Notes under the pieces: model-generated
The model's database searches: none
What the model was told of the DNA's origin: nothing
What the model saw: the letters and a program-made list of their open reading frames with translations, nothing else
Made by a program: the position numbers and the translations under genes
Assembly (NCBI GenBank): GCA_019424965.1
Contig: JAHYYL010000001.1
Location: 1-64,000, forward strand
Length of the DNA: 64,000 nucleotides
Direction: 5' to 3'
Source of the DNA: Collinsella sp.
GTDB taxonomy: Bacteria > Actinomycetota > Coriobacteriia > Coriobacteriales > Coriobacteriaceae
In this document: piece after piece, positions 43,288 to 52,044 of the stretch
How the letters are laid out: each line of letters starts with the position of its first letter
How positions within the stretch are numbered: position 1 is the stretch's first letter

Positions 43288-43338
43288 GCACAGATGCGAT
43301 ACTCGAGCTCGATGATGGCGATCGAAAGGAAACCGCAT

Positions 43339-43785
43339 ATGCAACGTGTACTGTTTATCTGCTATGGAAATATCTGTCGCTCGACGATGGCTGAGTCGGT
43401 GTTTACCGAGCTGGTGCGCCGCGCTGGGCGCGCGGGCGAGTTTGTCATCGATTCTGCAGCGACCTCAACTGAGGAGATCGGCAACCCGCCGCATCATGGC
43501 ACGGTCGCCAAGCTGCGCGAGGTCGGGATTCCCGTCGTTGCCCACCGCGCACGCCAGGTGCGTCGCGCGGAGTATGGCGACTGGGATCACATTGTCTATA
43601 TGGATGCCGAGAACGCGCGTGGCCTGCGTCGCATCTTTGGCGACGACCCCGACGGCAAGATTACGCGCTTGCTCGATTGGACCGAGCGCCCCGGCGACGT
43701 GGCCGATCCCTGGTACACCGGCAACTTCGATGCCACCTACCGCGACGTGCTCGACGGTTGCATCGCTATGCTCGAGCAGCTGTAG
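43339..43785 (+). CDS. Low-molecular-weight protein tyrosine phosphatase
   Basis: 148 residues. P-loop CYGNICRS (C9-x5-R15; consensus C-x5-R-S) at the N-terminus and the general-acid Asp in DPWYTGNFDATYRD (about 120). Dephosphorylates tyrosine-phosphorylated proteins, often in capsule control, or arsenate reductase-like substrates. Start ATG 43339 with AAAGGA upstream; the frame is open to 43294. Directly after the MFS gene (52-base gap), possibly co-transcribed. Confidence 0.93.
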   Translation: MQRVLFICYGNICRSTMAESVFTELVRRAGRAGEFVIDSAATSTEEIGNPPHHGTVAKLREVGIPVVAHRARQVRRAEYGDWDHIVYMDAENARGLRRIFGDDPDGKITRLLDWTERPGDVADPWYTGNFDATYRDVLDGCIAMLEQL

Positions 43786-43820
43786 GCAAGCGAGCTCGCG
43801 AGGTGCGCCATTGGCATAAA

Positions 43821-43948
43821 ACGAGCGTGGATTATCTCCCGCATACAAATTGAGCGTGGATTTTCTCCCACTTTGAGCGTTCAAGTGCGCTCTAGACGGG
43901 AGAAAATCCACGCTCATTTTCTCGGTGGGAGAAAATCCACGTTCAACT
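43821..43948. repeat. Palindromic element family 2, copy 2, with extra half-sites
   Basis: Central 19-bp perfect stem TGAGCGTGGATTTTCTCCC (43851-43869) / GGGAGAAAATCCACGCTCA (43898-43916) with a 28-base loop beginning ACTTTGAGC, as in the copy at 4551-4616. Flanking half-sites of the same motif are ACGAGCGTGGATTATCTCCC (43821-43840) and GGGAGAAAATCCACGTTCAA (43927-43946). The right half-site abuts the stop codon at 43947. Confidence 0.88.
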
Positions 43949-44276
43949 ACTCGTCGACGATCTCGGCGAGCCAGACGTTGAGGGTGTCGACCTCGGGGCA
44001 GCAGAACTTTGCCGTACCAGGCTCGTTGCCAGGCACGGTTCCGCCATAGCGCAGGATATCGATATAGGGAAAGCCCACATGGCAGGCCATGGCGCACATC
44101 TTGCCGCGATCGCGGTCAAAGTCAAAGACGTCGCCCGGCTTGTGACCATGGTGGCAGCGGCACGCACCCAGCTGGTCCACGCAGCTCACGCGGATACGCG
44201 GACGCTTGCCGCGCGGAGCGCCGAGCGGCTTGTTCTCGCCCGCAGGCTTGACGCCGCCCTCGCCAGCATTACTCAT
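43947..44276 (-). CDS. Small Cys-rich TIGR04076-like protein
   Basis: 109 residues. The pattern CHHGHKPGDVFDFD...CAMACHVGFPYIDILRYGGTVPG...KFCCPEVDTLNVWLAEI matches, from memory, the TIGR04076 family of uncharacterised proteins, which carry several conserved cysteines and histidines that could bind metal. Its ATG at 44276 overlaps the stop of the pyridoxamine kinase gene (ATGAGTAA), indicating coupled translation. Function unknown. Confidence 0.75.
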   Translation of the reverse strand: MSNAGEGGVKPAGENKPLGAPRGKRPRIRVSCVDQLGACRCHHGHKPGDVFDFDRDRGKMCAMACHVGFPYIDILRYGGTVPGNEPGTAKFCCPEVDTLNVWLAEIVDE

Positions 44277-45093
44277 GGTCAATCACATCCAGGCAGGCCT
44301 CGATGGGCAGACCGGCCGACTTGTCCTCTTGGTCGGCATTGCGCTCGATAAGCTCGGCCACCACACGCATGGCATCGGACGTCGCGCGTTGCAGGCTCCA
44401 ACCTGCCATAACGCGGCCGACGAGCACCGCCGAAAACGTGTCGCCCGTGCCCGGGAAATAGACCGGAATGAGCTCAAAGGGAATCGTGAAGTACTCCCCC
44501 GCCACATAGTCGTAACCGATAACCGCGTTCGTGCCATTGACCACGGCGCTCGTAATGACCACCGACTTGGCGCCCAGCTCACGCACGGCGTCCACGAGCG
44601 CACGAGCCTCATCGGCCGTAATCTGCTCGGCCATGGGCGTATCGGTGAGCAGACACGCCTCGGTGTAGTTTGGCACCGCATAGTCGGCGCACTCGAGCAG
44701 GTGCCGCATAAGGCCAATCGTGGACTCGGGCACACCGGCGTAGAGCTTGCCGTTGTCGCCCATGATGGGGTCGACGAACACCTTGGTGCCCTTTTGCGCG
44801 CGACGGTGGCAAAAGTCCGAGATGATACGCGTCTCTTCCTCGGTCACGATAAAGCCGGTCGAGATGGCGTCGAACTCGAAGCCGAGCTCCTCCCAGATGG
44901 CAAGACTCTGACGCACGTACTCCGTGGTGTCGTGGATGTAGAACTTGGGGTAGTTGAGCGTGTCGGAAACGAGCGCCGTCGGCAGGTTATGGATACGGTA
45001 GCCCATGTGCGACAGCACCGGCAGCATGGCGGAAAGCGCGACCTTGCCGTAACCGCACATATCGTTGATCAGCAGCAGCTGAGTGTTCTTCAT
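44269..45093 (-). CDS. pdxY: Pyridoxal/pyridoxamine kinase
   Basis: Ribokinase-like kinase of 274 residues that phosphorylates pyridoxal or pyridoxamine in vitamin B6 salvage. N-terminal INDMCGYGKVALSAMLPVLSHMG, VFVDPIMGDNGKLY (substrate/ATP region), NYTEACLLT, and the catalytic PGTGDTFSAVLVG (Asp about 213). Start ATG 45093 with GGGAG six bases upstream. Overlaps the Cys-rich small protein by 8 bases. Confidence 0.92.
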   Translation of the reverse strand: MKNTQLLLINDMCGYGKVALSAMLPVLSHMGYRIHNLPTALVSDTLNYPKFYIHDTTEYVRQSLAIWEELGFEFDAISTGFIVTEEETRIISDFCHRRAQKGTKVFVDPIMGDNGKLYAGVPESTIGLMRHLLECADYAVPNYTEACLLTDTPMAEQITADEARALVDAVRELGAKSVVITSAVVNGTNAVIGYDYVAGEYFTIPFELIPVYFPGTGDTFSAVLVGRVMAGWSLQRATSDAMRVVAELIERNADQEDKSAGLPIEACLDVIDHE

Positions 45094-45279
45094 GAGGGTC
45101 TCCCTTGTTTCGGGCACAGCGCAGCAGCGCCACAGTGCGACTAAGTGTAGCGCAGGAGGCGTTGTGGGCGGAGGCGAGCGGTACGAAGGGCAAATTGTTG
45201 CGGAAAGGTTTCGGAAATGGGGGCTGTTTGCTCCATAGCGGCCTAGTTGATGCTACTCATATAGCGCCATTTCAAAACT
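45094..45279. other. Non-coding gap upstream of pdxY
   Basis: Contains the presumed pdxY promoter region on the minus strand; no gene or clear -35/-10 pair found. Confidence 0.4.
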
Positions 45280-45419
45280 ATGCCTATTTACTACGTTTAA
45301 CCGCCCGCCTCCAACCACAACGAATTTCTCTCCAACAAAACCGCAGGTAGATAGCTTGCGTTTTTTCAGAAATAGCTGTTGTGGTCAGCGATGCTGGATT
45401 CATCGTAGTAATTAGGCAT
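45280..45419. repeat. TACTACG-ended fold-back element (family 4), copy 1
   Basis: 140-base element with terminal inverted repeats ATGCCTATTTACTACG (45280-45295) and CGTAGTAATTAGGCAT (45404-45419; one mismatch), an inner ACCACAAC/GTTGTGGT stem, and the conserved core AAACCGCAGGTAGATAGC-TTGCG. Copy 2 at 54580-54737. Confidence 0.8.
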
Positions 45420-45485
45420 GGTTTTTGGCAAGGCCGCTTCGAAAGGCATCATCGCAGCCCAAAACGATACCTTTTCCTTCGTCCC

Positions 45486-45557
45486 CAAGGGATCAGATTG
45501 CCGCTTAGGAGCGTTTGCAGCATCGAGCGGTTACGGCGTTTGGTAAAACGCCGTAAC
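45486..45557. repeat. Two-hairpin repeat family 1, copy D (truncated)
   Basis: Keeps only the right half: CAGATTGCCGCTTAGGAGCG, TTTGCAGCATCGAGCGG and the terminal hairpin GTTACGGCGTTT-GGTA-AAACGCCGTAAC (45530-45557). The partner half of the outer stem is not present. It is the only copy not at a gene end. Confidence 0.8.
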
Positions 45558-45574
45558 TTAATAAGTTTGGTACC

Positions 45575-45637
45575 TTGACATTTATTTCTTGCACTCCTAA
45601 ATTAGTTAGGCACAAAACAATTGCACTACCTAACTAA
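45575..45637 (+). promoter_or_regulatory. Promoter and operator of the MarR/ABC exporter operon
   Basis: TTGACA (45575-45580), 17 bases, TAAATT (45598-45603). Overlapping the -10 box begins a spaced inverted repeat TTAGTTAGG (45602-45610) / CCTAACTAA (45629-45637), perfect over 9 bp with an 18-base spacer, expected operator for the MarR-type repressor encoded next. Confidence 0.85.
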
Positions 45638-45653
45638 AGAAAGGAGCGACACC

Positions 45654-46160
45654 ATGTGCGATGACCACATCGGCCTCTGCCCCCACACGCCGGGCGGCGA
45701 CCCCCATGAACCCGCAGATGCGCCCGCGGCACAGTCCCAATCAGACGCGCTCGCCAAGCACATCCTAAACGGGCTGGGCTTCTGCGGCCACTTTCTGCAC
45801 TTTCACGGCGGCGGCGCCTCGGGAAAGGCCCCCATCGTCTGCTTGCTCGCCAAGCAGCCAAACGGCGAGATGTCACAGCAGGAACTAGGCCTGCACTTTG
45901 ATCTTAAGCCCGGTTCGCTTTCCGAGATTCTCTCCAAGATCGAATGCGCCGGCCTTATCGAGCGCAGCCGCAATCCCAAAGACCGGCGGCAGCTCACCAT
46001 TCGCCTGACCGAAGCGGGATGGGAAAAGGCCCGCGTAGAGCAGGCGGCCCGCATTCGCTTTAGAGAGCAGGCCTTTAGCGCGCTCACCCACGACGAGCGC
46101 GAGGACCTCGCCGAAATGCTCGATAAAATCCTCGTAACCTGGGAGGAACTGGTTGATTAA
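45654..46160 (+). CDS. MarR-family transcriptional regulator
   Basis: 168 residues. The N-terminal 35 residues are His/Cys/Pro-rich (MCDDHIGLCPHTPGGDPHEP) and may bind metal. The winged helix (MSQQELGLHFDLKPGSLSEILSKIECAGLIERSRNPKDRRQLTIRLTEAG) is typical, including the DRR wing. Start ATG 45654 with AAGGAG upstream. Stop overlaps the start of the first ABC gene by 8 bases, so it probably represses its own exporter operon until an inducer binds. Confidence 0.93.
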   Translation: MCDDHIGLCPHTPGGDPHEPADAPAAQSQSDALAKHILNGLGFCGHFLHFHGGGASGKAPIVCLLAKQPNGEMSQQELGLHFDLKPGSLSEILSKIECAGLIERSRNPKDRRQLTIRLTEAGWEKARVEQAARIRFREQAFSALTHDEREDLAEMLDKILVTWEELVD

Positions 46161-47967
46161 AACCCTCATGGGAAGCATCCGCGACTATATGAAAGTCACT
46201 GTTGCCACGCCGCTGCTCGTGCTTGGCGAGGTGCTCTGCGAGATGCTGATTCCATTTATCACCGCCAACCTGATCGACGCTATCAAAGACGGCGCCACCG
46301 TAGCCGAGATGCTTCCCACCGCAGGCTTTTTGGTGCTCATCGCGCTGACGTCGCTTGCTTTTGGCGCCGCGGCTGGTGTCACCTGCAGCCATGCGAGCTG
46401 CGGATTCGCCAAGAACCTGCGTCACGACCTGTTCTACAAGATCCAGACGTTCAGCTTTGCCAACATCGATGAGTTCTCGAGCTCCTCGCTCGTCACGCGC
46501 CTGACCACCGATATCAACAACGTGCAGCAGGCCTTTATGATGATCATCCGTATCGCCGTGCGCGCGCCGCTGGTATTGATCTTCGCCTTTACCATGGCGT
46601 TTATCATGGGCGGCAGCGTCGCCATGGTCTACCTGGTCATAATTCCGCTGCTGGGCTTTGGACTGTTCTTTATCATCTTTAAGGTGCGCCCCATCTTCTC
46701 GCGCGTGTTCCACAAGTATGATGCCCTTAACGAGTCCGTTGAGGAAAACGTCACCGGCATGCGCGTGGTCAAGAGCTATGTGCGCGAAGACTTTGAGAAG
46801 GAGAAGTTCGCGACCGCCGCGCGCGACGTCCAGATGGACTTCACCCGCGCCGAGAAGCTGCTCGCCTTTAACAACCCCATGATGAACATCTGCGTCAACG
46901 GCGCGTTTGTCGTCATCATCTACCTGGGCTCCAAGCTCATCATCACGAGCCAGGGCACGCTGTTCGACGTGGGCCAGCTCTCCTCGACCTTTACCTATGG
47001 TTTCCAGATTCTCATGAGCCTGATGCAGCTGTCGATGATCTTTGTCATGGTGACCATGGCCGACGAATCGGCACACCGCATTGCCGAGGTGCTGGCCGCC
47101 GAGCCCACGATCGCCGATCCCGCCGAGCCCGTGCTCGAGGTTGCCGACGGTTCCATCGACTTTGACCACGTGAGCTTTAAGTATTCCAAGCATGCGAAGC
47201 GCCAGGCGCTCGACGATATCGACCTGCACATTACGAGCGGCGAGACCATCGGCATCATCGGCGGCACCGGCTCGGCCAAGTCCACGCTCGTTAACCTCAT
47301 CGCCCGCCTGTACGACACCACCGAAGGCGCTGTGCGCGTGGGCGGCGTGGACGTGCGCGACTACGACCTGGACGCGCTGCGTCACCAGGTCGCCATGGTG
47401 CTGCAGAAAAACGTGCTGTTTAGCGGCACCATCGCCGAGAACCTGCGTTGGGGCGACCCGAACGCCACCGACGAGGAAGTCCGCGAGGCAGCGCATCTGG
47501 CCTGCGCCGACGAGTTTGTCGACGGTTTCCCCAAGGGCTACGACACCTGGATCGAACAGGGCGGCTCTAATGTTTCGGGCGGTCAGAAGCAGCGCCTGTG
47601 CATTGCACGCGCCCTGTTGCGTCGCCCCAAGATCTTGATCCTGGACGACTCCACCAGCGCCGTCGACACCAAGACTGACGCCAAGATTCGCGCAGGCCTG
47701 GCAAGCTATCTGCCCAACACGACCAAGCTCATCATCGCCCAGCGCATCAGCTCCGTGCAGGACGCAGACCGCATCATTGTCATGGAGGGCGGCCGCATCG
47801 CACAGATCGGCAACCACGAAGAGCTGCTCAAGACGAGCGAGATCTACCGAGAGACCTTTACCTCGCAAAACAAGATGTCTGCCGAGGGCGAAGGGGCCGT
47901 CGAGGCCGACACCGAGGCATCCGCAACGCAAGCTCAGACCCAGGAAGGAGGCGAGGCACATGAGTAA
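46153..47967 (+). CDS. Heterodimeric ABC exporter, subunit 1 (degenerate ATPase site)
   Basis: Fused membrane (about 1-310, six helices) and ATPase domains, 604 residues. Walker A GGTGSAKST, signature VSGGQKQRLCIARAL, Walker B LILDDSTSAVD in which the catalytic Glu is Asp. These features mark the non-catalytic half of heterodimeric exporters such as TM287/288 and BmrCD. Ends with an acidic Glu/Ala/Gln tail. Start TTG 46153 (GGAGG seven bases upstream, overlapping the marR stop) or ATG 46168. Substrate unknown, likely a drug or lipid. Confidence 0.93.
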   Translation: MIKTLMGSIRDYMKVTVATPLLVLGEVLCEMLIPFITANLIDAIKDGATVAEMLPTAGFLVLIALTSLAFGAAAGVTCSHASCGFAKNLRHDLFYKIQTFSFANIDEFSSSSLVTRLTTDINNVQQAFMMIIRIAVRAPLVLIFAFTMAFIMGGSVAMVYLVIIPLLGFGLFFIIFKVRPIFSRVFHKYDALNESVEENVTGMRVVKSYVREDFEKEKFATAARDVQMDFTRAEKLLAFNNPMMNICVNGAFVVIIYLGSKLIITSQGTLFDVGQLSSTFTYGFQILMSLMQLSMIFVMVTMADESAHRIAEVLAAEPTIADPAEPVLEVADGSIDFDHVSFKYSKHAKRQALDDIDLHITSGETIGIIGGTGSAKSTLVNLIARLYDTTEGAVRVGGVDVRDYDLDALRHQVAMVLQKNVLFSGTIAENLRWGDPNATDEEVREAAHLACADEFVDGFPKGYDTWIEQGGSNVSGGQKQRLCIARALLRRPKILILDDSTSAVDTKTDAKIRAGLASYLPNTTKLIIAQRISSVQDADRIIVMEGGRIAQIGNHEELLKTSEIYRETFTSQNKMSAEGEGAVEADTEASATQAQTQEGGEAHE

Positions 47968-49879
47968 GGCAACGACCGCCGAGCGCGCGCTCAACCGTAA
48001 GGGCGGCACCATGTCGCGCCTCATCAAGACGCTCTTTGACTTCTATCCCGTGCTTTTGCCCCTTGTCGTCGCCGGCGTGGTGCTCTGCGCCATCATCAAC
48101 TCCATCGGCGCGACCTTCCTGCAGAGCGCCCTGCAGATTATTAGCGAATCGTGGCAGTCGGGCGATTGGGAAGCCGCACAGCCCAAGATTCTGCAGCTCG
48201 TGACCACCCTCGCCTGCATCTACGGCGTCGGTGTCCTGTCCTCGCTCTTCTGGAACCGCGCCATGGCTATCGTCACGCAGGGCTCGCTCGAGAAGCTGCG
48301 CGAGATGATGTTCAACCGCATGCAGGACCTGCCGATCCGCTACTTCGACACGCACCAGCGCGGCGATATCATGAGCCACTACACCAACGACATCGATACG
48401 CTGCGCCAGATGATCAGTCAGTCGCTGCCCAACCTGCTCATGACGATCATCATCATCGTCACGGTGTTCTTTATCATGCTGTACTACAGCGTGTGGATGT
48501 GCCTGGTCATCATCGCCGGCGTCGCCTTTATGACCTTTATGACCAAGCTGCTCGGCTCCAATTCCGCGCGTTTCTTCATTGCGCAGCAGACCGAGCTCGG
48601 CGTGGTCGAGGGCCATATCGAGGAAGTCATGAACGGTCAGAAGGTCGTCAAGGCGTTCTGCCACGAGTCTGCCGCCGAGGCCGATTTTGACGAGCGCAAC
48701 GAAAAGCTCTTCGAGGTCTCACAGAAGGCCAACATGTACGCCAACATCCTCATGCCCATCCTTATGAACCTGGGCAACTTGCTCTACGTGCTGGTGGCCC
48801 TTGCCGGCGGCATTTTCCTGGCGCTGGGCGTGCCCAACCTGAGCATCTCGGGCATGGCGCTGTCGATCGCCGTCGTGGTGCCGTTCCTCAACATGACCAA
48901 GCAGTTCTGCGGACAGATCGGCCAGATCTCGCAGCAGATCAACGCCGTGGTCATGGGCCTCGCCGGCGCCGACCGTATCTTTGAGCTCATCGACGAGAAG
49001 CCCGAAGCCGACGAAGGCTATGTGACGCTCGTCAACGCGCAGGTCAACCCCGATACCTGGCAGCTCGAGGAGGCTGACCACCACACCGGCATGTGGGCGT
49101 GGAAACATCCGCACCGCGCAACCGGCGAGATCGAGTACGTGCCGCTGCGTGGCGACCTGGTCATGGACAACGTCGACTTTGGCTACACGCCCGACCACGA
49201 AGTGCTGCACGGCGTGTCCGTGTTTGCCAAGCCGGGCCAGAAGATCGCGTTTGTCGGCGCCACCGGAGCCGGCAAGACGACCATCACCAACCTCATCAAC
49301 CGCTTCTACGACATTGCCGACGGCAAGATCCGCTACGACGGCATCAACGTCAACAAGATCCGCAAGGCCGACCTGCGCCGAAGCCTGGGCGTCGTGCTGC
49401 AGGACGTGAACCTGTTCACCGGCACCGTGATGGACAACATCCGCTACGGCAACCTGGACGCCACCGACGAGGAGTGCATCGCAGCGGCCAAGCTCGCGGG
49501 CGCAGACGACTTTATCACCCGCCTGCCCGACGGCTACGACACCATGCTCACCGGCAACGGCGCACAGCTGTCGCAAGGCCAGCGCCAGCTGATCTCGATC
49601 GCCCGCGCCGCCGTCGCCGATCCGCCGGCGATGATTCTGGACGAGGCTACGTCGAGTATCGACACCCGCACCGAGGCCATCGTGCAGGAGGGCATGGATA
49701 AGCTCATGGAGGGCCGCACGACGTTTGTCATCGCGCACCGCCTGTCCACCGTGCGCAACTCCGACGCGATCATCTGTCTGGATCACGGCCGCATCATCGA
49801 GCGCGGCAACCACGACGAGCTGATCGCCAAGCGCGGGTATTACTACCAGCTGTACACGGGTGCATTTGAGCTCGAGTAG
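47960..49879 (+). CDS. Heterodimeric ABC exporter, subunit 2 (catalytic ATPase site)
   Basis: 639 residues, membrane domain then ATPase. Walker A GATGAGKTT, Walker B AMILDEATSSIDT with the catalytic Glu, switch His in IAHRLSTV; the signature is degenerate (LSQGQRQL). Together with subunit 1 this leaves one good ATP site (Walker motifs here with VSGGQ of subunit 1), as in known heterodimers. A linker of about 60 residues (PEADEGYVTLVNAQVNPDTW...) precedes the ATPase. ATG overlaps the subunit 1 stop (ATGAGTAA). The open frame upstream to 47777 is not used. Confidence 0.94.
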   Translation: MSKATTAERALNRKGGTMSRLIKTLFDFYPVLLPLVVAGVVLCAIINSIGATFLQSALQIISESWQSGDWEAAQPKILQLVTTLACIYGVGVLSSLFWNRAMAIVTQGSLEKLREMMFNRMQDLPIRYFDTHQRGDIMSHYTNDIDTLRQMISQSLPNLLMTIIIIVTVFFIMLYYSVWMCLVIIAGVAFMTFMTKLLGSNSARFFIAQQTELGVVEGHIEEVMNGQKVVKAFCHESAAEADFDERNEKLFEVSQKANMYANILMPILMNLGNLLYVLVALAGGIFLALGVPNLSISGMALSIAVVVPFLNMTKQFCGQIGQISQQINAVVMGLAGADRIFELIDEKPEADEGYVTLVNAQVNPDTWQLEEADHHTGMWAWKHPHRATGEIEYVPLRGDLVMDNVDFGYTPDHEVLHGVSVFAKPGQKIAFVGATGAGKTTITNLINRFYDIADGKIRYDGINVNKIRKADLRRSLGVVLQDVNLFTGTVMDNIRYGNLDATDEECIAAAKLAGADDFITRLPDGYDTMLTGNGAQLSQGQRQLISIARAAVADPPAMILDEATSSIDTRTEAIVQEGMDKLMEGRTTFVIAHRLSTVRNSDAIICLDHGRIIERGNHDELIAKRGYYYQLYTGAFELE

Positions 49880-49933
49880 GCTTGGCCACTGACGGAGGGT
49901 GCCCCGGGGCGGTTGGCCAGGGGCTCGTTTTGT

Positions 49934-49971
49934 AAGTAGCTAAAAAAGCCTCGTCCTAACATTAGCTACTT
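49934..49971. terminator. Hairpin between convergent exporter and LysR genes
   Basis: 10-bp perfect stem AAGTAGCTAA (49934-49943) / TTAGCTACTT (49962-49971). It overlaps the LysR stop codon (49966-49968) and has A/T-rich sequence on the plus side of the loop; possible bidirectional terminator. Confidence 0.5.
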
Positions 49972-50844
49972 GAGGAGTTGGGCCATGGCGTTGACGAATT
50001 TTTGGACTTGGAGGGTGGGCTCGAGCGGGTAGTGCAAATAGACCGGCACCTCGCGGCCGCACAAAAACGGTACGCCCACAAAGGCCGGGTGCACGCCCGA
50101 CCACGCTCCGCAGGTGAGCACCGCGTCGCCCTTTTCCTCCGCCTCGTTAAAAAGCGCAAAGTCAAAGCTGTCCACGTCGATCACGTCCACGCCGCCGTCG
50201 GCCAAAAGATCGATACGCAGGCTGTCCATGGCGTCGTTGCCGTGACGAAGCACGCGCAGGCGCATACCCTCCAGGTCGGCAACCGTGATGCGCGTCTTGC
50301 GCGCGAGTCGGCTTGTGCGCGGCACGTCGATATAAAACGGCACGGTAACGATGCGAAGCTTTTGGCAGGCGTCTCCCCAGCGCGGGGTCGAAAAACTCGA
50401 CTGCACCACGTCGACCTCGCGTCCCAGACTGCGCATAACGGTCTCGTGCTCATCGTAAAGGTCCCCCACCGGCACAATCTCAAAACGCAAACGCGGTTCC
50501 ATGTCGTGCAGCTGCGGCCATAGCGCGAGTGTATGGCGCCCCGGGCACATCATCGACACACCCAGGCGCACGGCGCCGCCATCGCCCGCCGCGCGTCGGG
50601 CACGACGCAGTGCGTCCTCGGACTGGCGCATGATCGAGCGCGCGTCGTCCACCAGCAGAGCACCCGCCGGCGTCACCTTGACGCCCGAATGCGAGCGCTC
50701 GAACAGCGTGATGCCGAACTCGGCCTCGAAGCCCGAAACCTGCTTGACGAGTGCCGGCGTCGACACGCGCAGCTTTGCCGCGGCACGCGAGAAACTTCCC
50801 AGCTCCGCGGCGGCCGAAATAGCGTCAAGTCGTCGATCGTACAC
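49966..50844 (-). CDS. LysR-family transcriptional regulator
   Basis: 292 residues. N-terminal helix-turn-helix (DAISAAAELGSFSRAAAKLRVSTPALVKQVSGFEAEFGITLFER, about 6-50), long linker helix and a two-lobed effector domain with LGVSMMCPGRHTLALWP. Start GTG 50844 with GGGAG seven bases upstream, preferred to GTG 50877. Divergent from the SDR/MFS/Gfo-Idh operon, which it probably controls. Confidence 0.9.
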   Translation of the reverse strand: MYDRRLDAISAAAELGSFSRAAAKLRVSTPALVKQVSGFEAEFGITLFERSHSGVKVTPAGALLVDDARSIMRQSEDALRRARRAAGDGGAVRLGVSMMCPGRHTLALWPQLHDMEPRLRFEIVPVGDLYDEHETVMRSLGREVDVVQSSFSTPRWGDACQKLRIVTVPFYIDVPRTSRLARKTRITVADLEGMRLRVLRHGNDAMDSLRIDLLADGGVDVIDVDSFDFALFNEAEEKGDAVLTCGAWSGVHPAFVGVPFLCGREVPVYLHYPLEPTLQVQKFVNAMAQLLK

Positions 50845-51077
50845 GTCAATCTCCCGTTTTCGCACGCGCGGGCCCACAGCACCGCAGGGGGTCGTTTTCG
50901 CAGGTCACGCGCTCAATTGAGAACAAACCTCAATGTACAGTGTAAACCTACGGTTAACGTCATTCTAACAAATATGCAATTCACCTGCGCGAACGCTAAG
51001 CATACGATAACCAGCGAAAACCACGTGGGTCGGTTAATGGGAGCGACCCACCGGGAGGCACAAGAAGGGAAGTTCCT
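50845..51077. promoter_or_regulatory. Divergent regulatory region lysR / SDR operon
   Basis: Contains a LysR-type dyad TTGAG-AACAAAC-CTCAA (50917-50933), a second dyad GTAAACC-TAC-GGTTAAC (50942-50958), and in the 5' leader of the SDR gene a perfect 8-bp hairpin GTGGGTCG/CGACCCAC (51025-51051) just before the ribosome-binding site. Confidence 0.6.
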
Positions 51078-51959
51078 ATGAGCAATTGGCTTAAGCTCGA
51101 GGGCGATGTTTGCGCCGTGACCGGCGCGCTCGGCGGCATGGGCGTCGAGATTTGCCGCGAGTTCGCCCGCAATGGCGCCAACGTCGTCCTGCTCGACCTG
51201 GACGAGGAGAAGGTCAAGGCCGCTGCCGCCGACCTCGCTGCCGAGTTTGGCATCCACGCCGAGGGCTACAAGATGAACGCCACCGACGAGGCCGAGGTTC
51301 AGGCCGCCGTCGACGCCACCATCGCCAACTTCGGCCGCGTCGACGTCCTCGTCAACACCGCCGGCATCCTGCGCTTCGCAGCCATGGAGGACCTGCCGCT
51401 CTCCGACTGGAACGAGGTCATCAACGTCAACCTCACCGGCTACTTCATCACTTCGCAGCGCTTTGGTCGCGAGATGATCAAGGCCGGCCAGGGCCGCCTG
51501 GTGCACATCTCGACCGTCGCCAGCCACTCCCCCGAGACGTTCTCGGGCGTGTACAGCTCCACCAAGGCGGGCGTCAACATGATGTCCAAGATGCTCGCTG
51601 CCGAGTGGGGCCCTTACGGCGTGCGCTCCAACTGCGTCGAGCCCTGCTTCGTCAAGACCCCCATGTCGGCAAGCTTTTACGCCGACCCCGAGGTCGAGAA
51701 GAGCCGCAGCCGCCTGATCGCCACGCGCCGCATCGGCGAGGTCAGCGATATCGCCAACGCCGTCATGTTCCTGGCGTCCAAGCGCTCGGACTTTACCACC
51801 GGCGACGCCATCAAGGTCGACGGCGGCTTCTCCAACATGATGGGTGACCTCACCGCCAAGCCCGGCGGCCGTCGCGCTTATGCCGACAACTACCTCAAGA
51901 ACAAGGGTGTCGAGCTTTGGTCCGACGAGTCCGGCGTCGCAAAGCCGACTGACCAGTAA
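51078..51959 (+). CDS. Short-chain dehydrogenase/reductase
   Basis: 293 residues. NAD(P)-binding TGALGGMG (about 14-21), DLDE after beta 2 (prefers NAD), NTAGI, catalytic Ser-Tyr-Lys as S147 region STVASHSPETFSGVYSSTKAG. A 30-residue C-terminal tail is longer than usual. Oxidises or reduces an alcohol/ketone of a sugar or hydroxy acid; substrate unknown. First gene of a three-gene operon with an OFA-type MFS and a Gfo/Idh/MocA protein. Confidence 0.92.
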   Translation: MSNWLKLEGDVCAVTGALGGMGVEICREFARNGANVVLLDLDEEKVKAAAADLAAEFGIHAEGYKMNATDEAEVQAAVDATIANFGRVDVLVNTAGILRFAAMEDLPLSDWNEVINVNLTGYFITSQRFGREMIKAGQGRLVHISTVASHSPETFSGVYSSTKAGVNMMSKMLAAEWGPYGVRSNCVEPCFVKTPMSASFYADPEVEKSRSRLIATRRIGEVSDIANAVMFLASKRSDFTTGDAIKVDGGFSNMMGDLTAKPGGRRAYADNYLKNKGVELWSDESGVAKPTDQ

Positions 51960-52044
51960 ACAAGCCCGGTAGAAAGGGGCGCGGGGCAAGCACCTCAGCG
52001 GCGTTTGCCCCTCCCCTCCCCCCGCATCGATTAGAAAGAGTCCC

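Noticed and set aside
46084..48027. 647-codon minus-strand frame opposite the ABC exporter gene
   Set aside because: Antisense shadow; residue composition (His, Asp, Val, Gly rich) is that of reverse complement of exporter codons.
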